The notes below the pieces were generated by a model that was not told the origin of the DNA, ran no database searches, and worked only from the letters and a program-made list of their open reading frames with translations. Positions 45,860 to 54,846 of a stretch of 64,000 nucleotides of DNA are shown one piece after another. The first letter of the stretch is position 1. Every line of letters begins with the position of its first letter. Source of the DNA: Lactobacillus sp. PV012. GTDB taxonomy: Bacteria; Bacillota; Bacilli; Lactobacillales; Lactobacillaceae. The translations under genes and the position numbers were made by a program. The DNA lies in the NCBI RefSeq assembly GCF_014522325.1, contig NZ_CP041983.1, forward strand, positions 1,426,001-1,490,000, in the 5' to 3' direction.

Positions 45860-46396
45860 ATGATCATTACTATTTTAGTGCTCTTATATCTTGGTTATGA
45901 AACCTATAGTGGCTATAAAATCGGATTTGCACAACGAATTATCAATATGATTTTTTCAGCAATTATCTTTGCGGCCGCAATTTTAGGACAAGATCCCCTA
46001 GGTAACTTGTTATACAGTAATTTTTCTGGAAACGTTGTTCCTACTTCTGGAAACATTAGCTTAGAACTAATGGCTTATAGATTTTTTGCTTTCATTGTTA
46101 TTTGGCTTTTCGGAAAGTTAATTATTAAAACCATTCAAAGCTGGCTTTCTCGAAGAGATCCTACTCGCAAAGGATTAGGGCCATTATTAGACCATGTATT
46201 AGGAGCTTTAGTTTCATTTATCGCTTCTTATTTCGTTGTCTATGTTGTTTTATCAATGTGTGCCATTTTTCAAAATCAGTGGTTTATCCAACAAACAATC
46301 GATGCACCATTTTTAAGATGGATCATTTATAGTACACCTGGTCTCTCTAATGGTGTTTTCAAAACGATCTTCGGAATTAGTCGAACTGTAGGCTAA
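45860..46396 (+). CDS. CvpA-family membrane protein
   Basis: This 178-residue protein has four hydrophobic segments, beginning with LVLLYLGYETYSGYKIGFAQ, which matches the CvpA/colicin V production family (function in Firmicutes unclear). TATAAT at 45829-45834 and AAAGG before the ATG indicate its own promoter and ribosome site. A bidirectional terminator follows. It is divergent from rsmG. Confidence 0.8.
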   Translation: MIITILVLLYLGYETYSGYKIGFAQRIINMIFSAIIFAAAILGQDPLGNLLYSNFSGNVVPTSGNISLELMAYRFFAFIVIWLFGKLIIKTIQSWLSRRDPTRKGLGPLLDHVLGALVSFIASYFVVYVVLSMCAIFQNQWFIQQTIDAPFLRWIIYSTPGLSNGVFKTIFGISRTVG

Positions 46397-46398
46397 CG

Positions 46399-46433
46399 AA
46401 AAAGGTGTCTAGTTTAATGCTAGACACCTTTTT
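46399..46433. terminator. Bidirectional terminator between cvpA-like gene and apbE
   Basis: AAAAAGGTGTCTAG (46399-46412) and CTAGACACCTTTTT (46420-46433) are perfect 14-bp arms. Confidence 0.92.
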
Positions 46434-47350
46434 TATACTCCCACTCTTTTTATAGTGCGATCTTTATAAATTATAATTGCTCCATAGCGACCTTTTTCAC
46501 TATTTTGCCAATGATCTATCAAATCCGGGCAAAAAAACAATCGTTTACATTCTAACTCAGCTTGTATTGAATCTTTAGTAAAAGTAGTTACAGAAAAAAG
46601 GTTAGTTTCTAAAGGATAGCCTGTAGCTGGGTCAAGTAAATGATGGTAAACTTTCTCGCCCACTTGTAAAAAACGTTCATTTACGCCACTTGTTACTACT
46701 GAACATTCATTAACAGTAGCTAACGTAATATTTTTCCCTCGCTCTTTTTGCGGATCTTGGACTCCTACTAGCCAGCGTCCATCTTTTCTTTTAGGGGACT
46801 TATTTACAAACAAAATATTACCCCCTAAATTAATAATACCTGCTCTGACATCGTAAGCATGCCACAAATCACAGATCCTATCAGCAATATAGCCTTTAGC
46901 AATTCCACCTAAATCTAGTTCCATCCCAGAAGCTCGCAAAAAAATACTTTCTGTTTCCTGATTAATTTCAATATTTTTTGGATTAGTTAATGCTAACTTT
47001 TCTCTAATAGTTTCCTTACTGGGTACATGGGCATCCTCAAAGCCAATGCGCCAACTATTAACGACAGGACCCATTAGAGCATTGAATCCATAATTTTTTT
47101 GACTCTCTAAAATAGCTATTTTTGCTAATACAAAACTTGGGTGAGAGATAGTAACTTGGTTTTTACCAGCTGCTTGATTAACTGCTATTATTTCTGAATA
47201 AGATCTATTTACTGTAAACAGATCTTCATAATGATCAATTAACTTGACAGTCTCAGCTAAGATTGACTCATATCTGCTTCCCCAGACTTTTAAGGTGATC
47301 TTTGTTCCTAAGGCATAGTGCGTTGTTGTTAGTACATCTAAATTAGTCAT
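46433..47350 (-). CDS. apbE: FAD:protein FMN transferase (ApbE)
   Basis: This 305-residue ApbE-family enzyme attaches FMN covalently to Thr/Ser of target proteins. It shows TTTHYALGTKITL, the ELDLGGIAKGYIADRI motif (about 148-163), INLGGNILF, VVTSGVNERF and HHLLDPATGYP (family Mg/FAD site). No signal peptide or lipobox is seen, so it may act inside the cell, unlike many ApbE proteins. It lies downstream of a phosphatase and two flavin reductases and overlaps the phosphatase by 8 bases. The flavinylated partner is not in the window. Confidence 0.93.
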   Translation of the reverse strand: MTNLDVLTTTHYALGTKITLKVWGSRYESILAETVKLIDHYEDLFTVNRSYSEIIAVNQAAGKNQVTISHPSFVLAKIAILESQKNYGFNALMGPVVNSWRIGFEDAHVPSKETIREKLALTNPKNIEINQETESIFLRASGMELDLGGIAKGYIADRICDLWHAYDVRAGIINLGGNILFVNKSPKRKDGRWLVGVQDPQKERGKNITLATVNECSVVTSGVNERFLQVGEKVYHHLLDPATGYPLETNLFSVTTFTKDSIQAELECKRLFFCPDLIDHWQNSEKGRYGAIIIYKDRTIKRVGV

Positions 47351-48134
47351 CAGCTAAGTAATTATTTCTTAAACTTTCTTCAATATCAGGAGTAATTTGG
47401 AGTGCAGTCCGAATATAATTTTGGATGCTTCCCCATCTTTCTTTCATCAAAAAAATCCCTGTATCCAAATATTCATTGGCAACACTACCCAAAGATCGAA
47501 TAGCTGCTTGTAATTGGAAATTACCACCATTTGCAATTACCCTTTTAGTCATTTGAGCCCGGTAATCATCTAACATTAAATTTGAAAACAAATAGTCTTG
47601 TCGAATTATTTCTAAGTCTACTCCCAAAATAAATAGAAGATAAAATGTTACCAGTCCTGTTCGATCCTTGCCTTCAGAACAATGAAAAATAGTTGCTCCT
47701 GATTTATTTTCTGCTAAGGCTACTAAAACTTTATGAAAAGCTGCCTGAGCACCTTTATCTAGCACAGAACTCCGATATTGCAAACACATCTTTTTAAAGC
47801 CTGCATATTGATCTTCAGCATATTTAGAGCGCAACTGTGCTAACCGTTCTTCAACATCTGCATCCCCACGGGCATGAATAGGGATCACCAAATGTTTTGC
47901 AGCTAAAATTTTACTATCAGGTTCAGCTTTAACTTCTCTTAAAGACCGTAAGTCAATGATTTGATTTACTCCATATTTCTCTAGAAAAGCTACATCACTT
48001 TGGGGCAGTTTGTATAATTTACCTGTTCTAATTAAACGTTGCTTTTTAATTCTTTGTCCAGATTGGGTAGAATAATTTCCTAAATCTCTCGCATTAGGAA
48101 CTTTCTTTAGTGGTAAAATAAGCGGATCTATCAT
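47343..48134 (-). CDS. Tyrosine-protein phosphatase (dual-specificity fold)
   Basis: This 263-residue protein has the PTP loop HCSEGKDRTG with Cys152 and Arg158, and the N-terminal VPNARDLGNYSTQSG and RTGKLYKLPQSD stretches of the Y_phosphatase3 family. Such enzymes remove phosphate from tyrosine or phosphoinositides. It lies 8 bases after the frameshifted reductase and overlaps apbE. Confidence 0.9.
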   Translation of the reverse strand: MIDPLILPLKKVPNARDLGNYSTQSGQRIKKQRLIRTGKLYKLPQSDVAFLEKYGVNQIIDLRSLREVKAEPDSKILAAKHLVIPIHARGDADVEERLAQLRSKYAEDQYAGFKKMCLQYRSSVLDKGAQAAFHKVLVALAENKSGATIFHCSEGKDRTGLVTFYLLFILGVDLEIIRQDYLFSNLMLDDYRAQMTKRVIANGGNFQLQAAIRSLGSVANEYLDTGIFLMKERWGSIQNYIRTALQITPDIEESLRNNYLADD

Positions 48135-48142
48135 TTCTTTGC

Positions 48143-48693
48143 CTATTTTTTACTTTGATCCACAAACTTAACAAAGTTAGAAAATGCTTGATCAATTTCT
48201 TTAATTGTATCTTGATCCACTAACTTACCAGTTTCTTTATCAAACTTATCAGCAACATGTCCAATTAAAACTTCATTACCTGGTAAAACATTGGCTGTTA
48301 AATCGGGAGAAAGTAAGATTTCACGCATATCCTCCTGGGCACGACTAGCACCTTGAATCCCATAAGAACCTCCTAAGACCATAACAGGTTTCATATAAAG
48401 AGCGCTTTTATCAAAATTACTTTTACCAAGCCATTCCATAGCATTTTTAAGTGGAGCAGTAATTCCATGATCATATTCAGGGGTGGAAATTATTACGCCA
48501 TCTGCTTGACTAACTTTTTTCTAAAATTTAAAACAGCATCATTTTCACTAGCTCCATTCTTAAAACGAGGAAGATCATTAATTTCTAGAATTTCGATTTC
48601 TGCCTCATCTTTATAATGGTTAGCCATAAACTTTTCGATTAAACGATTAAAAGAAAAATCTGCATTTGTTCCAACAATAGCTACTAATCTCAT
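48143..48693 (-). pseudogene. NADPH-dependent FMN reductase, frameshifted copy
   Basis: Two frames together give a flavodoxin-like reductase of about 183 residues, the size of its neighbour. The first (48693-48493) has VAIVGTNADFSFNRLIEKFM (FMN phosphate loop) and stops early. The second continues KVSQADGVIISTPEYDHGIT and ends at 48143. The change of frame occurs at AGA AAA AAG (T6 at 48515-48520 on the plus strand). One missing A explains it, but A_AAA_AAG in the correct phase is also the classic -1 slip heptamer (as in dnaX), so programmed reading is possible. It overlaps the next reductase by one base. Confidence 0.8.
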
Positions 48694-49247
48694 TATTTTC
48701 TCTCCTCTTTTCTAGAACTAACTGTATTATAAAATTCATCAAATTCTTCCAAGAAATATTTCAAGAATTTAGCAGTTCCTTCTGGCAAATTACCATCTTT
48801 ATCAAATTGTTGGTGTGATGCTCCCATCATAAACTCATCATTGTTAAAAACAATTGCACCAATTCCTGGTGAAGCTAAAACATTTTTTAACCGCACTTGA
48901 GCGCGTGCTGATCCTTGAGGTTCTTTGGCTGCTCCAATAACTAATAGAGGCTTTTCTTTAAATGGATGTTCTGCTGAAGATAACCATTCCACTACACTTT
49001 TTAATGAAGACGGCACTGAATTTTGACTTTCAGCAGTTGAAATAATTACCGCATCCGCTTCATTAATCGCCTGTCCCATGTTTTTTAAATCTTCAGGTTC
49101 ATCTACGCCCTCTTTAAACATAGGCATCGCTGCAGCTTCCATAATTTTAACATCATATTTATCATTAAAATTTTTCTTAATATATTCTAAAAGTTGAGTT
49201 TGATCAGAGTTAATTTCATTACTCCCTGCAATTGCAAGAACTTTCAT
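48693..49247 (-). CDS. NADPH-dependent FMN reductase
   Basis: This 184-residue flavodoxin-fold reductase (FMN_red family) has the phosphate-binding loop VLAIAGSNEINSDQTQLLEYI, the isoalloxazine-side STAESQNSVPSSLKSVVEW and the LLVIGAAKEPQGSARAQ stretch. It reduces FMN or quinone/azo substrates with NAD(P)H in studied relatives. It is first in a unit with a second reductase, phosphatase and apbE. Its promoter overlaps the TetR terminator. Confidence 0.88.
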   Translation of the reverse strand: MKVLAIAGSNEINSDQTQLLEYIKKNFNDKYDVKIMEAAAMPMFKEGVDEPEDLKNMGQAINEADAVIISTAESQNSVPSSLKSVVEWLSSAEHPFKEKPLLVIGAAKEPQGSARAQVRLKNVLASPGIGAIVFNNDEFMMGASHQQFDKDGNLPEGTAKFLKYFLEEFDEFYNTVSSRKEERK

Positions 49248-49283
49248 TTAACTTTCTCCATTTCTACTAAATTATTCTTTACT

Positions 49284-49312
49284 ATTATACGATTTATTTT
49301 TTCTAGAACCAA
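49284..49312 (-). promoter_or_regulatory. Promoter of the flavin reductase-apbE unit
   Basis: On the minus strand TTGGTT (49312-49307), a 17-base spacer and TATAAT (49289-49284). The -35 overlaps the T-tract of the TetR terminator. Confidence 0.6.
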
Positions 49313-49342
49313 AAAAGATACTAGTAGCCCTAGTATCTTTTT
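49311..49342 (-). terminator. Terminator of the TetR gene
   Basis: AAAAAAGATACTAG (49311-49324) pairs with CTAGTATCTTTTT (49330-49342). Confidence 0.9.
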
Positions 49343-49345
49343 ACA

Positions 49346-49924
49346 TTATTTTCCAACTTTATCTAAGTGGAAACGGTCATTCTTCATTGAATCCTCTAAT
49401 TGAGATTTTAAAACAATAACAATTTGATCTTCTGAAAAATTAGACATTTGATTTAATTGCAAAGTAGCTAATCCAGTTGCAGATACCCAATTAGAGATTA
49501 GGATATTATGAATTCTTTCGTCAGAAAAGTCCGTTTTCCCAAATTGTTCCTTAAATTTTTCTTTTCCTAATTCCATTAATGTTTGTGAAATTCTATCAGT
49601 ACCAAAAGTATTATTTACAAACATTGCTTTAAATAAACCAACATGATCCTTTACAAAATAAATATAAGAAAGATCTAAATCAATTAATGGTTCTCCTGTA
49701 AAGTGTTGTTGAAGAGTTCTGTTCTTTAATTCATCAGAAATTTTTGCTAATACTTGCTCTTGCAAGTCTGACATATTCGAGAATTCTAAATATATTGGTT
49801 GAGTAGAACAATGTGCTGCTTTAGCAATATTACGCGCCGTTAAGCTTTCTACACCCTCTCGAACAGCAAGCTTGTAAGCGGCATCCAAAATTTTCTTTTT
49901 ATCTATTTCTTTTCGTCTAGCCAC
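49346..49924 (-). CDS. TetR-family regulator
   Basis: This 192-residue protein has an N-terminal TetR helix-turn-helix (about 10-55; AREGVESLTARNIAKAAHCSTQPIYLEF) and a helical ligand domain. It lies upstream of, and in the same direction as, the flavin reductase/apbE unit, which it may control; this is inference from position. A GTTATATAAC palindrome (49968-49977) about 45 bases before its start is a candidate autoregulatory operator. Confidence 0.9.
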   Translation of the reverse strand: MARRKEIDKKKILDAAYKLAVREGVESLTARNIAKAAHCSTQPIYLEFSNMSDLQEQVLAKISDELKNRTLQQHFTGEPLIDLDLSYIYFVKDHVGLFKAMFVNNTFGTDRISQTLMELGKEKFKEQFGKTDFSDERIHNILISNWVSATGLATLQLNQMSNFSEDQIVIVLKSQLEDSMKNDRFHLDKVGK

Positions 49925-49967
49925 TTTTTCATCCCCTATTCACTCTATACATTAAGTAGTTATCGAT

Positions 49968-49977
49968 GTTATATAAC
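49968..49977. promoter_or_regulatory. Palindrome upstream of the TetR gene
   Basis: GTTATATAAC is a perfect 10-bp palindrome. Flanking bases (AAGTAGTTATCG before, GTTAGTTACTT after) add partial dyad symmetry. It may be a TetR operator. Confidence 0.35.
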
Positions 49978-50086
49978 GTTAGTTACTTTACATTATATAT
50001 TAAATAACCAAAATGTCCAACCTCTTAGATAAAATTCTTCCAACTACTTAACCTATCCTTCAAAAAAATCTGTATTGTTCATTTTT

Positions 50087-50116
50087 TTCAATTTCTAAAT
50101 CTAAAACTGTTATAAT
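50087..50116 (+). promoter_or_regulatory. Dipeptidase promoter
   Basis: TTCAAT (50087-50092), an 18-base spacer, and TATAAT (50111-50116) preceded by TGT (extended -10), about 47 bases before the gene. Confidence 0.5.
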
Positions 50117-50163
50117 TAATACACTATTAACGACCTAATGTATTTGTAAGAGAGGAATTTTAT

Positions 50164-51570
50164 ATGACACATCAACTTGGACGTTCTTCATGTACTTCTA
50201 TTTTAATTGGAAAAAGTGCTACAACTGACGGAAGTGTAATTATCGGCCGCAATGAAGATGCAAAAACTGCTTGGCCTAAACATTTAGCTTTTAACCAACA
50301 TGAAATAATTGAAAACAATTTTTTTAAATCAAAAGACAATAAATTTGAGTTAACTTTACCCCAAGAAAAATATGCTTATTCTTCTACCCCAGAGTGGACA
50401 GATAAATATGGTATTTTTGAAGAAGATGGAATCAACGAATTCCACGTAGCAATGAGTGCCACCGAAAGTGCCTATGCTAATGACCGAGTACAAGCTGCTG
50501 ATCCATTTAATGAAAAAAGTGGGATTTTAGAAGAAGCAATGGTAACAGTAGTTTTACCTTATATCAAAACTGCTCGTGAAGGTGTAGAAAGACTGGGGAA
50601 AATCGTGCAAGAACATGGAGCAGCTGAAGCAGATGGAATTTTATTTGCTGACAAAAATGAAGCTTGGTACATGGAAATTGGTTCAGGGCATCACTATGTA
50701 GCCCAACGGATTCCTGATGACTCCTATGCCGTTGTGGCCAACCAACTCGCAATCGAAAAGGTTAATTTCCGTGATCCAGCTAACTTCATTACTTCGCCTG
50801 GCTTACAAGAATTTGTGAATCAAAATAATCTTTGGCCTCAAAACCAACCGTTTAATTTTCGGCTAATTTTTGGTACCCACGACGATAGTGATTTAACTTA
50901 CAATACCCCTCGCATTTGGAGTGGGCAAAAACTTCTTACCCCTTCCCATGAACAAAGCCCTACCACTTTCAATCTTCCTTTTATTCAAAGACCAGACCAT
51001 CCAATTGCCATTCAAGATGCGCAACGCGTGTTAAGCGATCATTATAACGGTAGTCAATATGATTTAAGTAAAGCTAAAAATCCTGCTCGTTTTCGTCCTA
51101 TTAGTATCGCTACAACGCAAGAATCTCATCTATTGCAACTTCGAAATGATGATATGTACCACTGGTTAGCAATGGGAATTCCTTCTCAAAGTGTATATAT
51201 TCCATTTTACCCACAAGGGACAAAAGTTCCTACCATGTTTAAGTACGGTAAGAAAGAATTTACCACCAACTCTGCTTATTGGGTCTTTAAAGAGGCAAGT
51301 GTATTAGTAGATCGAAATTGGAGTAAGTATGGTAGTTTACTTACCAATACTCAAAAACAAACCAATGAGCAACTTGTCAAATTACGTTATGATACTGACA
51401 AAAAATTACACAAATTATCTCAACAAGAAGAAAAATTAAAGCTTATTAACACCGCTAATCAGAAACTAGCAAACTGTGCAATAAAAAATTATCAACAATT
51501 AATCGCACAACTAATTACCTTACAAACTGAAGATTCTCCTTTAAAATTTAAAATTGATCCTAATTTATAA
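50164..51570 (+). CDS. C69-family dipeptidase (PepD-like)
   Basis: This 468-residue Ntn-hydrolase dipeptidase of peptidase family C69/U34 contributes to peptide use. The N-terminus MTHQLGRSSCTSILIGKSAT, then DGSVIIGRNED, carries the nucleophile Cys10 (family knowledge). It has no signal peptide, so it is cytoplasmic. AGAGAGGA precedes the ATG. A terminator follows, shared with the convergent HrtA-like gene. Confidence 0.92.
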   Translation: MTHQLGRSSCTSILIGKSATTDGSVIIGRNEDAKTAWPKHLAFNQHEIIENNFFKSKDNKFELTLPQEKYAYSSTPEWTDKYGIFEEDGINEFHVAMSATESAYANDRVQAADPFNEKSGILEEAMVTVVLPYIKTAREGVERLGKIVQEHGAAEADGILFADKNEAWYMEIGSGHHYVAQRIPDDSYAVVANQLAIEKVNFRDPANFITSPGLQEFVNQNNLWPQNQPFNFRLIFGTHDDSDLTYNTPRIWSGQKLLTPSHEQSPTTFNLPFIQRPDHPIAIQDAQRVLSDHYNGSQYDLSKAKNPARFRPISIATTQESHLLQLRNDDMYHWLAMGIPSQSVYIPFYPQGTKVPTMFKYGKKEFTTNSAYWVFKEASVLVDRNWSKYGSLLTNTQKQTNEQLVKLRYDTDKKLHKLSQQEEKLKLINTANQKLANCAIKNYQQLIAQLITLQTEDSPLKFKIDPNL

Positions 51571-51576
51571 AAAATT

Positions 51577-51604
51577 AAAAACGTAGCTTAAGAGCTGCGT
51601 TTTT
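51577..51604. terminator. Bidirectional terminator after the dipeptidase
   Basis: AAAAACGTAGCT (51577-51588) pairs with AGCTGCGTTTTT (51593-51604), including one wobble pair. Confidence 0.85.
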
Positions 51605-52274
51605 TTGTTATATCTGACATTCTTCCATCAATCATTTCATACACCTTATCAGCATACTTTTCTAACCGTAAATCATGCGTAACAAGTAAAATAGCTTTGT
51701 GCTGCTGGCGCGCTAAGTCCTGGAACATTTGCCCCACTTCCTCTACGCGTTCACTATCTAAGGAAGCTGTTGGCTCATCAGCCAATAAAATTTGTGGATT
51801 AGCAAATAATGCCCGGGTAATGGCTACCCGCTGTTTTTGACCACCAGATAATTCTTTCGGATACTTTCTCAATAAATTAGTAATTCCCAATTTTTTTAAA
51901 AGCTGATCTAACTTTTCTTGAGTTAAGTTATTTTTCTTAACTTTCTCTACCAATTTAAATTGTTCGTTCACTGTTAAATATGGAACCAAGTTGTAGGCTT
52001 GTAAAACAAATCCAATATCATTTAGCCGTAATTTTTCTGCCTGCTTGTTTTTTAAATGACTAACATCTTTACCATTAATTAACACTTGTCCACTGGTTGG
52101 TCGCTGCAAAGCTCCCGCAATTGTTAAAAAAGTACTTTTCCCTGCTCCAGAAGGTCCAATAATTAAAACAACTTCACCCTTATTTGCTTCAAAATTAATA
52201 TTTTTTAAAGCTTGAACTTGTGCGTCACCTTTCCCATAAATTTTATTAACATCTTTTAAAGTAATTACTGGCAT
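51588..52274 (-). CDS. ABC transporter ATPase (HrtA-like)
   Basis: This 228-residue ATPase of the MacB/LolD/HrtA clade has Walker A GPSGAGKST, signature LSGGQKQR, and Walker [14 protein letters not shown]. The ATG at 52274, with GAAGGA upstream, is preferred over an earlier in-frame start that overlaps the permease gene. It pairs with the upstream FtsX-type permease, which resembles HrtB; haem or membrane-stress efflux is therefore a reasonable guess. Confidence 0.9.
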   Translation of the reverse strand: MPVITLKDVNKIYGKGDAQVQALKNINFEANKGEVVLIIGPSGAGKSTFLTIAGALQRPTSGQVLINGKDVSHLKNKQAEKLRLNDIGFVLQAYNLVPYLTVNEQFKLVEKVKKNNLTQEKLDQLLKKLGITNLLRKYPKELSGGQKQRVAITRALFANPQILLADEPTASLDSERVEEVGQMFQDLARQQHKAILLVTHDLRLEKYADKVYEMIDGRMSDITKKRSS

Positions 52275-52290
52275 CTTTATCCTTCTTTCT

Positions 52291-53349
52291 TTAGCCAATT
52301 GCTTTCGCTGGATCTACTTTCATAATTGAGCGAATTGGGATTAAACCACCAATAATTCCTGTAGCAATCATCCCTGCAAAGCCACTAATCATGATCCATG
52401 GTGCAAAATCAAGCGGTACCGCTGCTGGTAATACTTTTGTCATAATTAACATTACTACCCAGGCAATAACTGTTCCTAAAATTACTAAAATTAATGATTG
52501 CCCTAAGGTAGCTCCGATTAATGTTTTCATTGGAATTCCTTGAGCACGTAAAACCGCATAATTTGGAAGTTTTTGAATAGTTAAGATATATAAAAAGACT
52601 GCAATTACAATTAAAGATATTACATATAAAAAGCCAATCATCATTTCAAAAGTTAAATTTTGTGCCATATAACCTGGAAGCTTTTTAACAAAAGTATTGC
52701 GGTCATAGGTTTTTGTATTTGTAGAATCTAGCTTAAAGCTATTTTTTGAGATAATCCCTGAGGCAACGGCATTAGGCATCATTGGCCGAATTGCCTTCCA
52801 AACAGATAACTTGCCGTAGATAATTGGTGCAATATTAATCTTGGCATTTTTTACAAAACCGACGATTTTATATTTTTTCTTGCTGCTATTAAAAGTTACT
52901 TCATTATTTAAGCGATATCCCTTTTCTTTTAAAGCAGTATCAGCTAAAACTTCATTATTTTTTGTTGGTTTTGTTCCTTCTACAATATCTAAGTTTTTAT
53001 AAATATATTGTTTATAATCTAAACCAATAAATTGTGCTGAAACTGTACCATCTCCTGAATGTTTTACAACAACTGGTGTTTGACCCACGTATGCTTGCTT
53101 TTGGTTATTTAACGTGGTATCTTTCATATCCTGTTTGGTAATCACCGATTGGGCAAGATTAATATTTGAATTTTTATTCAATACCACTGAATTCGTCTCC
53201 CAACTATTAATTGCTTGTGTATTTTCAGAAGCCAAGCCTGTGGAGAGGGAAGCTAACATAAAAATTAAAAAAGCAATTAAAAAGATCATAAAGGTTATTA
53301 ATCCGTACCGTAATTTTTCATATTTAATTTCTTTTAACGCTAAAAACAT
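52291..53349 (-). CDS. FtsX-type ABC permease (HrtB/DevC-like)
   Basis: This 352-residue permease has one N-terminal helix (about 15-38), a periplasm-side MacB-like domain (about 40-225) and three C-terminal helices, ending SIMKVDPAKAIG, the usual end of HrtB/DevC proteins. The N-terminal FLALKEIKYEKLRYGLI also fits the haem exporter HrtB. The ATG at 53349 follows GAGGTGG. No HrtR-type regulator is adjacent. Confidence 0.87.
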   Translation of the reverse strand: MFLALKEIKYEKLRYGLITFMIFLIAFLIFMLASLSTGLASENTQAINSWETNSVVLNKNSNINLAQSVITKQDMKDTTLNNQKQAYVGQTPVVVKHSGDGTVSAQFIGLDYKQYIYKNLDIVEGTKPTKNNEVLADTALKEKGYRLNNEVTFNSSKKKYKIVGFVKNAKINIAPIIYGKLSVWKAIRPMMPNAVASGIISKNSFKLDSTNTKTYDRNTFVKKLPGYMAQNLTFEMMIGFLYVISLIVIAVFLYILTIQKLPNYAVLRAQGIPMKTLIGATLGQSLILVILGTVIAWVVMLIMTKVLPAAVPLDFAPWIMISGFAGMIATGIIGGLIPIRSIMKVDPAKAIG

Positions 53350-53381
53350 CAATCCACCTCAAAACTCTACTTCTATTCTTT

Positions 53382-53978
53382 CTAGGCATAATTTTTATTA
53401 TAGAAAACTAAACTCTGCTTTTGCTCATCCAAATAAAGCTTACAGGCACAACAATTTCCCATTTGAGCAAAAGATGTCATATCTCCCTTACTAATATAAT
53501 GGGCACAAATCATGCGACTAACTACTCCATGACAAACTATTAGTATTTTACCACTTCGAAGCTTTTGGACTAGTTCATTCATAAAACTTACGAGCCGTTT
53601 TTCAAAATGCTCTTTGCTCTCAATATCTTTTGCATACTTATACATATTAGTATTGGTAAAGCCATTTTTATCAAAAGCGTCAGGATATTTATCTTTTAAG
53701 TAGGAGACTGGTTGCTCATCCCATGATCCAAAATCAAATTCTTTAATTCGGTCATCAATCTGATAAGAACGTTCACCTACAAAAATTTTAGCCGTTTCTT
53801 GAGCTCTTTGTAAAGGACTCACATAAATAGCATCAAATAGACTGGCATCAAAGTTTTTTGCTGCATTTTCAGCATCTTCTCGTCCAGTCTTACTCAAACT
53901 TGGATCTACCCTAGCACCTTGAACCTTTCCTTGTGCATTTAATTCTGTTTCACCATGTCTTAAAATTACTACTTCCAT
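53382..53978 (-). CDS. Histidine phosphatase (phosphoglycerate mutase-like)
   Basis: This 198-residue protein has the RHGE motif (VILRHGETELN, phospho-His8), the second catalytic ILIVCHGVVSRMI (about 147), and YVSPLQRAQETAKIF with the conserved Arg. It belongs to the histidine phosphatase branch 1; the substrate is unknown. It is monocistronic and divergent from the esterase gene. Confidence 0.92.
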   Translation of the reverse strand: MEVVILRHGETELNAQGKVQGARVDPSLSKTGREDAENAAKNFDASLFDAIYVSPLQRAQETAKIFVGERSYQIDDRIKEFDFGSWDEQPVSYLKDKYPDAFDKNGFTNTNMYKYAKDIESKEHFEKRLVSFMNELVQKLRSGKILIVCHGVVSRMICAHYISKGDMTSFAQMGNCCACKLYLDEQKQSLVFYNKNYA

Positions 53979-54065
53979 TATTATACTTTCCCCATTAATA
54001 AGTCACTACTTTTCAATTTCTCTTATAAAAAGTATACAATACTCTTAGAAATGGAGGTTAATTTT

Positions 54066-54806
54066 ATGACTCAAGTAACAGTTCAAAGAGATGGCTTAAC
54101 ACTAGTGGGAGACTATATTAAGCCTAATCAAGAAACTTATGATCTAGCCATTCTTTTTCACGGCTTTAAAGCAAATCGTAACTCACCAATTATTAAAGCA
54201 GTAAGCGATAGTCTGAACCAAGCAGGACTAGCAACAATGCGTTTTGATTTTGATGGTTGTGGCGATTCAGATGGTAAATTTGAAAATATGACTGTACCAG
54301 GAGAAATTGCAGATGCCAATGCAATTTTCCAATTTGCCTTAGCAGATCATCACGTTAAAAATATTTACTTAGTAGGCCACTCACAAGGTGGTGTAGTTGC
54401 TTCAATGCTTGCAGGGCTCTATCCTAATGCTGAGTTAATTAAAAAAGTTGTCTTACTTGCTCCTGCTGCCACCCTACGTTCAGACGCACTTAAGGGAGAT
54501 TTACAAGGAATTCCCTATAATCCAAATGATATTCCGGAAGCAATTCAAATTGGTAACTTTACTGTGGGAGGTTTTTATCTACGAACTGCGCAAATTTTAC
54601 CAATTTATGATGTTGCCAAGCACTATCAAGGGCCTGTTTGTCTAATTCATGGTACTAACGATCAAGTAGTGAGTCCTAACGCTTCCAAAAAATATCATGA
54701 AGTTTATAAAAATAGTATCTTACACCTAGTAAATGGAGCAGATCACCGCTTCACTCCTCCTTATCAAAAAATTGCTGTTGATTATACAACTAATTTTCTT
54801 CACTAA
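54066..54806 (+). CDS. Cinnamoyl (feruloyl) esterase-like alpha/beta hydrolase
   Basis: This 246-residue alpha/beta hydrolase strongly resembles, from memory, the Lactobacillus johnsonii cinnamoyl esterases (LJ0536 type) that release ferulic or caffeic acid from plant esters. The triad aligns: Ser106 in GHSQGG, Asp199 in GTNDQV, His227 in GADHRF. The oxyanion region FHGFKANRNS and the insert FTVGGFYLRTAQILPIYD, which forms the cap in LJ0536, are present. The ATG at 54066 is preferred over the ATG at 54051, because the latter is part of the GGAGG ribosome site. No signal peptide, so it is cytoplasmic. Confidence 0.88.
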   Translation: MTQVTVQRDGLTLVGDYIKPNQETYDLAILFHGFKANRNSPIIKAVSDSLNQAGLATMRFDFDGCGDSDGKFENMTVPGEIADANAIFQFALADHHVKNIYLVGHSQGGVVASMLAGLYPNAELIKKVVLLAPAATLRSDALKGDLQGIPYNPNDIPEAIQIGNFTVGGFYLRTAQILPIYDVAKHYQGPVCLIHGTNDQVVSPNASKKYHEVYKNSILHLVNGADHRFTPPYQKIAVDYTTNFLH

Positions 54807-54845
54807 AAAATGTACCCTCCCGATGCAAGGGAAGGTACATTTTTT
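54805..54845. terminator. Bidirectional terminator between the esterase and phnE
   Basis: A-tract plus TGTACC..TCCC (54805-54821) pairs with GGGA..GGTACA plus T-tract (54829-54845), with one mismatch. Confidence 0.88.
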
Positions 54846-54846
54846 A

